This document shows positions 59,871 through 64,000 of a stretch of 64,000 bases of DNA, one piece after another; position 1 is the first letter of the stretch, and the number at the start of each line of letters is the position of its first letter. A program made the position numbers and the translations under genes. Origin of the DNA: JAXMEQ01 sp046348225 (GTDB taxonomy: Bacteria; Pseudomonadota; Gammaproteobacteria; Burkholderiales; Burkholderiaceae_C); the NCBI GenBank assembly GCA_046348225.1, contig JAXMEQ010000002.1, forward strand, positions 310,001 through 374,000, in the 5' to 3' direction. The notes beneath the pieces are model-generated. The model had not been told where the DNA came from, did not search any database, and saw only the letters and a list, made by a program, of their open reading frames with translations.

Positions 59871-61373
59871 CTAGCCCGCCGCCAGCCGGGCCGCGCGGCG
59901 CTTGAGCAGGCGCGGCAACACCAGCACCAGCACGATGATGACCAGCAGCGACAGCGACATCGGCCGCTGCAGGAATACCGCGAAGCTGCCCTCGCCGATC
60001 GACACCGCGTTGCGCATCTGCGCCTCGGCCAGCGGGCCCAGGATCATGCCCACCACCACCGGCGCGGTCGGGAAGTCAAACCGGCGCATCAGCACGCCCA
60101 GCACGCCGATGCCGTACAGCAGCACCAGGTCGAACGCGCTCTGGCGCATGCCATAGGCGCCCACCGTGGCGAAGATCAGGATGCCGGCATACAGCTGCGG
60201 CTTGGGGATCTTCAGCAGCTTGACCCACAGGCCCACCATCGGCAGGTTCAGCACCAGCAGCATGACGTTGCCGATGTACAGCGAAGCGATCAGCGCCCAC
60301 ACCAGCGCGGCCGAGGTGGTGAACAGCTGCGGCCCCGGCTGGATGCCGTAGTTCTGGAACGCACCCAGCAGGATGGCCGTGGTGTTGGAGGTGGGAATGC
60401 CCAGCGTCAGCAGTGGAATCAGCGCGGCCGTCACGGTGGCGTTGTTGGCGGCTTCCGGGCCGGCCACGCCTTCAATGGCGCCGGCCTTGCCGAACTCCGC
60501 GCGGTCTTCAGGGTTGGCCAGCTTCTTTTCGGTGGCGTAGCTCAAGAAGGTCGGGATCTCGGTGCCGCCGGCCGGAATGCAGCCAAACGGCGTGCCGATG
60601 GCCGTGCCGCGCAGCCAGGCGGGGATGGAGCGCTTCCAGTCGCGCGCCGTCATGTGCACACGGCTCATCTTGTTCTGGCTTTCGACCACCCGGCCCTCGA
60701 ACAGTGCGGCGTACAGCACCTCGGCCACGGCAAACAGGCCCACGGCCACCAGCACGATCTCGATGCCGTCCATCAACTCGGGGATGCCCATGGTGTAGCG
60801 CGGCTGGCCCGAGATCTGGTCCAGCCCGATACAGCCCACGGCCAGACCAATGAACAGCGCCGTCATGCCGCGCAGCGTGCTCTTGCCCAGCACGGCGCTC
60901 ACGGTGGTGAAGGCCAGCAGCATGAGCATGAAGTATTCCGGCGGGCCCAGCTTCACGGCGAATTCGGCCACGAACGGCGCGAACAGCGTGACGATCACGG
61001 TGGCGATGGTGCCCGCCACAAATGAACCGATGGCGGCCGTGGCCAGCGCCGCGCCAGCGCGCCCGCTCTTGGCCATCTTGTTGCCTTCCATCGCGGTGAC
61101 CATGCTGGCTGTTTCGCCCGGCGTGTTCAGAAGGATGGAGGTGGTGGAGCCGCCGTACATGGCGCCGTAGTAGATGCCCGAGAAAAAGATCATCGAGGCG
61201 GTGATGTCCACCTTGGCGGTGATCGGCAGCAGCATGGCGACCGCCACCGCGGGGCCGATGCCGGGCAGAACGCCCACGGCCGTGCCGAGGGCGCAGCCCA
61301 CAAAACACCACAACAGGTTGCTGACGGTAATGGCAGAGGCGAAGCCCTGCATCAAGGCGTTGAAGATGTCCAT
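59871..61373 (-). CDS. tctA: tripartite tricarboxylate transporter large permease TctA
   Basis: A 500-residue membrane protein with about 11-12 helices. The family signatures GVLPGIGPAVAVAMLLPI (residues 38-55) and GGSTTSILLNTPGETASMVTA (near 75-95) are present, with the second repeat at GCIPAGGTEIPTF. It is the transport channel for citrate-like carboxylates driven by ion gradients. It starts two bases after the tctB stop and is the last gene of tctCBA; the sigma-54 regulator gene lies downstream on the same strand. Confidence 0.95.
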   Translation of the reverse strand: MDIFNALMQGFASAITVSNLLWCFVGCALGTAVGVLPGIGPAVAVAMLLPITAKVDITASMIFFSGIYYGAMYGGSTTSILLNTPGETASMVTAMEGNKMAKSGRAGAALATAAIGSFVAGTIATVIVTLFAPFVAEFAVKLGPPEYFMLMLLAFTTVSAVLGKSTLRGMTALFIGLAVGCIGLDQISGQPRYTMGIPELMDGIEIVLVAVGLFAVAEVLYAALFEGRVVESQNKMSRVHMTARDWKRSIPAWLRGTAIGTPFGCIPAGGTEIPTFLSYATEKKLANPEDRAEFGKAGAIEGVAGPEAANNATVTAALIPLLTLGIPTSNTTAILLGAFQNYGIQPGPQLFTTSAALVWALIASLYIGNVMLLVLNLPMVGLWVKLLKIPKPQLYAGILIFATVGAYGMRQSAFDLVLLYGIGVLGVLMRRFDFPTAPVVVGMILGPLAEAQMRNAVSIGEGSFAVFLQRPMSLSLLVIIVLVLVLPRLLKRRAARLAAG

Positions 61374-61375
61374 GG

Positions 61376-61888
61376 TCAGATCCAGCCCGTCGCGGTGAGG
61401 CCCGGCAGGTTGATGGCCAGGAACTGCGTGAACATCCAGAACACCGGCGCTGAAATCACGGCGCCGGTCACGGTGTCCACCAGCCAGGTGCGCGGGGCAT
61501 TGGCGGCCGGCTCGCCGGCGGCACGGCGCAGGCCCTGCACCGCCAGCACGTAGCACAGCGTGCAGCTCAGGATGAAGCCGAGGGTGGTGATGAGGGCCGC
61601 ATTGGCCAGCAGCCCGGCCGACACCCAGATGAACGCAGGCCAGTGGGCGGCATCTCCGGTGGGTTCTTCCATTTCACGGAAGCCGCCGGTTCGCGCCTCC
61701 CAGATGATCCAGGCGCCACAGATGGCCAGCACCACGGCACAGACCCAGGGCAGAAAATTGGGGCCGACGCCACCGTAGCCGGCAGCCGAAGGAATGGTGA
61801 GTGCGCCGGCCGCCAGGGCCAGGCCGGTGAGCAGCACGCCGACGCCAATCAGCGTCTGCGGCCACGGGGTGGAGGCTTGTTGTGTCAT
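61376..61888 (-). CDS. tctB: tripartite tricarboxylate transporter small permease TctB
   Basis: A 170-residue membrane protein with four predicted helices, typical in size and topology for TctB. It has IPSAAGYGGVGPNFLPWV, close to the conserved G-x-GPxxFP family segment. It lies 90 bases after the receptor gene, past a terminator-like hairpin, and two bases before tctA. Confidence 0.9.
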   Translation of the reverse strand: MTQQASTPWPQTLIGVGVLLTGLALAAGALTIPSAAGYGGVGPNFLPWVCAVVLAICGAWIIWEARTGGFREMEEPTGDAAHWPAFIWVSAGLLANAALITTLGFILSCTLCYVLAVQGLRRAAGEPAANAPRTWLVDTVTGAVISAPVFWMFTQFLAINLPGLTATGWI

Positions 61889-61929
61889 GGTTCTGGCCTT
61901 GGGGGAAACGGCAACTGAAAAGGCAGCTG

Positions 61930-61965
61930 AAAAAAAACCGCGCCGCCCTGAAGGGAACGGCGCGG
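61930..61965 (-). terminator. terminator/attenuator between tctC and tctB
   Basis: On the minus strand the stem CCGCGCCG / CGGCGCGG, with a 12-base loop that can pair further (CCCT/AGGG), is followed by eight T. It should end many transcripts after the receptor gene, giving more receptor than membrane subunits. Confidence 0.85.
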
Positions 61966-61978
61966 CCCTTCAGCGGGA

Positions 61979-62935
61979 TCAGATCATTCCGGACTTGACC
62001 ATGGTGGCGCGCAGGCTGGCGAAGTCGCGGTCCACGAAGTCGGTGAAGGCGTCGCCGGTGAGCACGGCGGGCGTCCAGTTGTTCTTCTCGAGCGCTTCGG
62101 CCCAGGCCTTGCTCTTGATGGCCTTGCCGATCAGGTCGATCAGGGCCTTGCGCTGGTCGGCCGTGATGCCGGGGGCGCCATAGACGCCGCGCCAGTTGCC
62201 GATCTCCACGTTGATGCCCTGCTCCTTGAGCGTGGGCACGTCCACGCCCTTGAGCTTGGTGGGCGAGGTGACGGCGATCGCGCGCATCTTGCCCGCGCTG
62301 ATGTACTCGGCAAATTCGCTGTAGCCGCTGCCGCCCACGGTGACGTTGCCGCCCAGGATGGCGGCGGTGGCTTCCCCGCCCCCACGGAAGGCCACGTAGT
62401 TGATCTTGGCCGGGTCCACACCGACTTCACGCGCAATCATGGCCGCGGCAATGTGCTCGGTGGAGCCGCGCGAGCCGCCGCCCCACTTGACGCTGCCCGG
62501 GTCCTTCTTGAGCTGGGCCACCACGTCGGCCATGGTCTTGAACGGCGAGCTGGCCGGCAGCACGAACACGTTGTATTCGCTGGTCAGGCGGGCCAGCGGC
62601 GTGCATTGCGTCAGCGTCACCGGCTGGCGGCCGGTGATGATGCCGCCCAGCATCACGGCGCCCATCACCATCATGGCGTTCGGGTCGCCCTTCTGGTTCA
62701 GGAACTGGGCGAGGCCCAGGGCGCCGGCGGCGCCGCCCTTGTTTTCATACGTCACGCTGTCCGCGGCCTTTGCGTCCTGCAGCGCCTTGCCCAGGGCGCG
62801 GCCGGTCGTGTCCCAGCCGCCGCCGGGGTTGGCGGGGATCATCATCTTGATGTTGGTGGCAGCGTGGGCGCTGAAGGGCAGCGCGCCCGCGGCGGCCATC
62901 GCGGCCATGGATTTGAGGAACGTATCGCGACGCAT
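61979..62935 (-). CDS. tctC: tripartite tricarboxylate transporter receptor TctC
   Basis: A 318-residue Bug-family periplasmic receptor with signal peptide MRRDTFLKSMAAMAAAG (cleavage near AHAAT). The binding-site segment is MMIPANPGGGWDTTGRALGKAL. It captures a tri- or dicarboxylate for TctAB. First gene of tctCBA, divergent from the tctDE two-component system, which in related bacteria induces the transporter when substrate is present. Confidence 0.95.
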   Translation of the reverse strand: MRRDTFLKSMAAMAAAGALPFSAHAATNIKMMIPANPGGGWDTTGRALGKALQDAKAADSVTYENKGGAAGALGLAQFLNQKGDPNAMMVMGAVMLGGIITGRQPVTLTQCTPLARLTSEYNVFVLPASSPFKTMADVVAQLKKDPGSVKWGGGSRGSTEHIAAAMIAREVGVDPAKINYVAFRGGGEATAAILGGNVTVGGSGYSEFAEYISAGKMRAIAVTSPTKLKGVDVPTLKEQGINVEIGNWRGVYGAPGITADQRKALIDLIGKAIKSKAWAEALEKNNWTPAVLTGDAFTDFVDRDFASLRATMVKSGMI

Positions 62936-62998
62936 GGTTCAGGTCTCCTGAGGTTTTGAACAACCCGCCTATCATGCGCCCACTGCCTGTCAATCGGC

Positions 62999-63009
62999 TG
63001 TCCCGGACA
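62999..63009. promoter_or_regulatory. palindrome in the tctC-tctD control region
   Basis: TGTCC-C-GGACA is a perfect inverted repeat in the 102-base gap between divergent tctC and tctD, with a further TGTC at 62989-62992. It is a candidate site for the TctD regulator, but short palindromes in GC-rich DNA are not rare. Confidence 0.35.
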
Positions 63010-63037
63010 TTGGGGAAACTACTAAAGTCATGGTCCC

Positions 63038-63718
63038 ATGAAGCTGCTTTTGATCGAGGACGACGCTTCCATGCAGGCCACGCTGCAGCGCACGCTGAGC
63101 CGTCGCGGCCTGCAGGTGACGCCCTGCACCGACGGGCGGCTGGCGCTGGAGCGCTGGCAAAGCACCCTGCCCGACGTGGTGATGCTGGACCTGACGCTGC
63201 CGGGCCTGGACGGCCTGCAGGTGCTGGAGCAGGCGCGCCGCGCCGGGCTCACCACGCCGGTGCTGATCCTCACCGCGCGCGGCACGGTGGGCGACCGCAT
63301 CATTGGCCTGAACACCGGCGCCGACGACTACCTGGCCAAACCGTTTGACCTGGACGAGCTGGAGGCGCGGCTGCGTGCGCTGCACCGGCGCAGCGCCAGT
63401 GTCTCGGGCGAGTCGGCGGCCAGCCCGCAAGCCATGGGCACCCTGCGCTACGACAAGGACAGCGGCGCCATCTACCACCGCGACCAGGTGCTGGAGCTCA
63501 CGCCACGCGAACTGGCGCTGATGCACGCGCTGATGGCCAAGCCCGGCCACGCGGTGAGCAAGGAAAAGCTGTTCGAGCTGGTGTTCCCGGGCGAGGCCGA
63601 CGTGCAGTACGAGGCCATCGAAGTGGTGGTGTACCGCCTGCGCAAGAAGCTGGCCCACACCGGCGTGACGCTGATGACCCTGCGCGGCCTGGGCTACCTG
63701 CTGAAGGCCAGCGCATGA
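63038..63718 (+). CDS. tctD: OmpR-family response regulator TctD-like
   Basis: A 226-residue regulator with a receiver domain (about residues 1-118; Glu7-Asp8-Asp9, phospho-acceptor near Asp51 in VVMLDLTLPG, Lys101 in AKPFD) and a winged-helix DNA-binding domain (about 133-225; LTPRELALMHALM, YRLRKKL). It is divergent from tctC and overlaps the kinase gene by four bases. By family and position it should activate tctCBA in response to extracellular carboxylate. Confidence 0.93.
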   Translation: MKLLLIEDDASMQATLQRTLSRRGLQVTPCTDGRLALERWQSTLPDVVMLDLTLPGLDGLQVLEQARRAGLTTPVLILTARGTVGDRIIGLNTGADDYLAKPFDLDELEARLRALHRRSASVSGESAASPQAMGTLRYDKDSGAIYHRDQVLELTPRELALMHALMAKPGHAVSKEKLFELVFPGEADVQYEAIEVVVYRLRKKLAHTGVTLMTLRGLGYLLKASA

Positions 63719-64000
63719 CCGAGCCGGTGCAGCGCGCGATCTCGCTCAGGCGGTATCTGCTGCTTGGCATCCTGCTGCCCATCGGGCTGTTCGTGTTCAT
63801 CAACACGGTGAGCCTGTACCGCCAGACGCTGGGCGCCATCAACGTGGCATACGACCGCACGCTGCTGGCGTCGGCCAAGTCCATCGGCGAGCTGCTGGAC
63901 GTGAAGGGCTACGACGAAGCATCCGAGCTGCGCGTGACGGTGCCGTACGCCGCGCTGGAGGCCTTTGAGGCCGACAACCAGAGCCGCATGTTCTACCGCG
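63715..64000 (+). CDS. tctE: sensor histidine kinase TctE-like, N-terminal part
   Basis: The first 95 codons of a membrane histidine kinase, cut by the right edge. The visible part has a cytoplasmic start (MTEPVQRAISLRRYLL), one membrane helix (about residues 13-33) and the beginning of a periplasmic sensing domain (YRQTLGAINVAYDRTLLASA). This matches TctE kinases, whose periplasmic part detects tricarboxylates. The kinase core is outside the window. The ATG overlaps the tctD stop codon. Confidence 0.88.
   Translation, partial: MTEPVQRAISLRRYLLLGILLPIGLFVFINTVSLYRQTLGAINVAYDRTLLASAKSIGELLDVKGYDEASELRVTVPYAALEAFEADNQSRMFYR

Overview
The window looks like a chromosomal segment of a betaproteobacterium of the Comamonadaceae. 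The reasons are high GC, Bug/TctC-type solute receptors, a cbb3 oxidase cluster with split accessory genes, a small Trp-rich protein family and short dispersed repeats of a kind I associate with comamonads. The genus cannot be fixed from this sequence alone. I see no insertion sequence, prophage, integrase, CRISPR array or replication origin. Genes are tightly packed and no stretch above 300 bases lacks a gene.

Layout. 1-2029: a truncated response regulator, then a LuxR-type regulator and its soluble PAS histidine kinase. 2080-10413: a microaerobic respiration block on the minus strand (ccoI-ccoS-ccoNOQP, terminator, ccoG-ccoH plus a membrane protein and a lipoprotein). It carries FNR/Anr-like boxes in front of ccoI, ccoN and ccoG. 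Two universal stress proteins diverge from ccoI and share its box. 11425-16349: EgtB-like protein, a LysR regulator, DJ-1/PfpI protein, lipoprotein hydrolase, monooxygenase-domain membrane protein and a GFA protein. 16346-21817: a malonate-use operon (gntR/matR, malonyl-CoA decarboxylase, Bug receptor, enoyl-CoA hydratase, malonyl-CoA synthetase). 21918-34897: housekeeping and central metabolism (lgt, ilvD, cytochrome c, acs, fumC and fumA, murI, a transporter). 34912-41427: four tRNA genes and the proteostasis genes lon, clpX, clpP and tig; lon and clpP have sigma-32-like promoters. 41495-49650: RND efflux pair, two squalene/phytoene synthases, a HAD phosphatase and ferrochelatase.

49711-59833 is the most interesting region. 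A secreted type-2 poly(3-hydroxybutyrate) depolymerase is packed in one transcription unit with a complete branched-chain-amino-acid-type ABC transporter, a substrate-binding protein and a cytoplasmic alpha/beta hydrolase. A second binding protein lies upstream behind a near-perfect sigma-54 promoter with inverted repeats at enhancer distance, next to a sigma-54-dependent activator gene. I infer a polymer degradation, uptake and intracellular hydrolysis system. 59871-64000: a tripartite tricarboxylate transporter (tctCBA) with its divergent two-component system tctDE, cut by the right edge.

A second whole-window signal is a dispersed repeat of about 58 bp in five copies (18001, 21043, 32589, 44701 and 49666). 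Four copies lie inside genes. Three of them are read in the same frame, giving related peptides in unrelated proteins.
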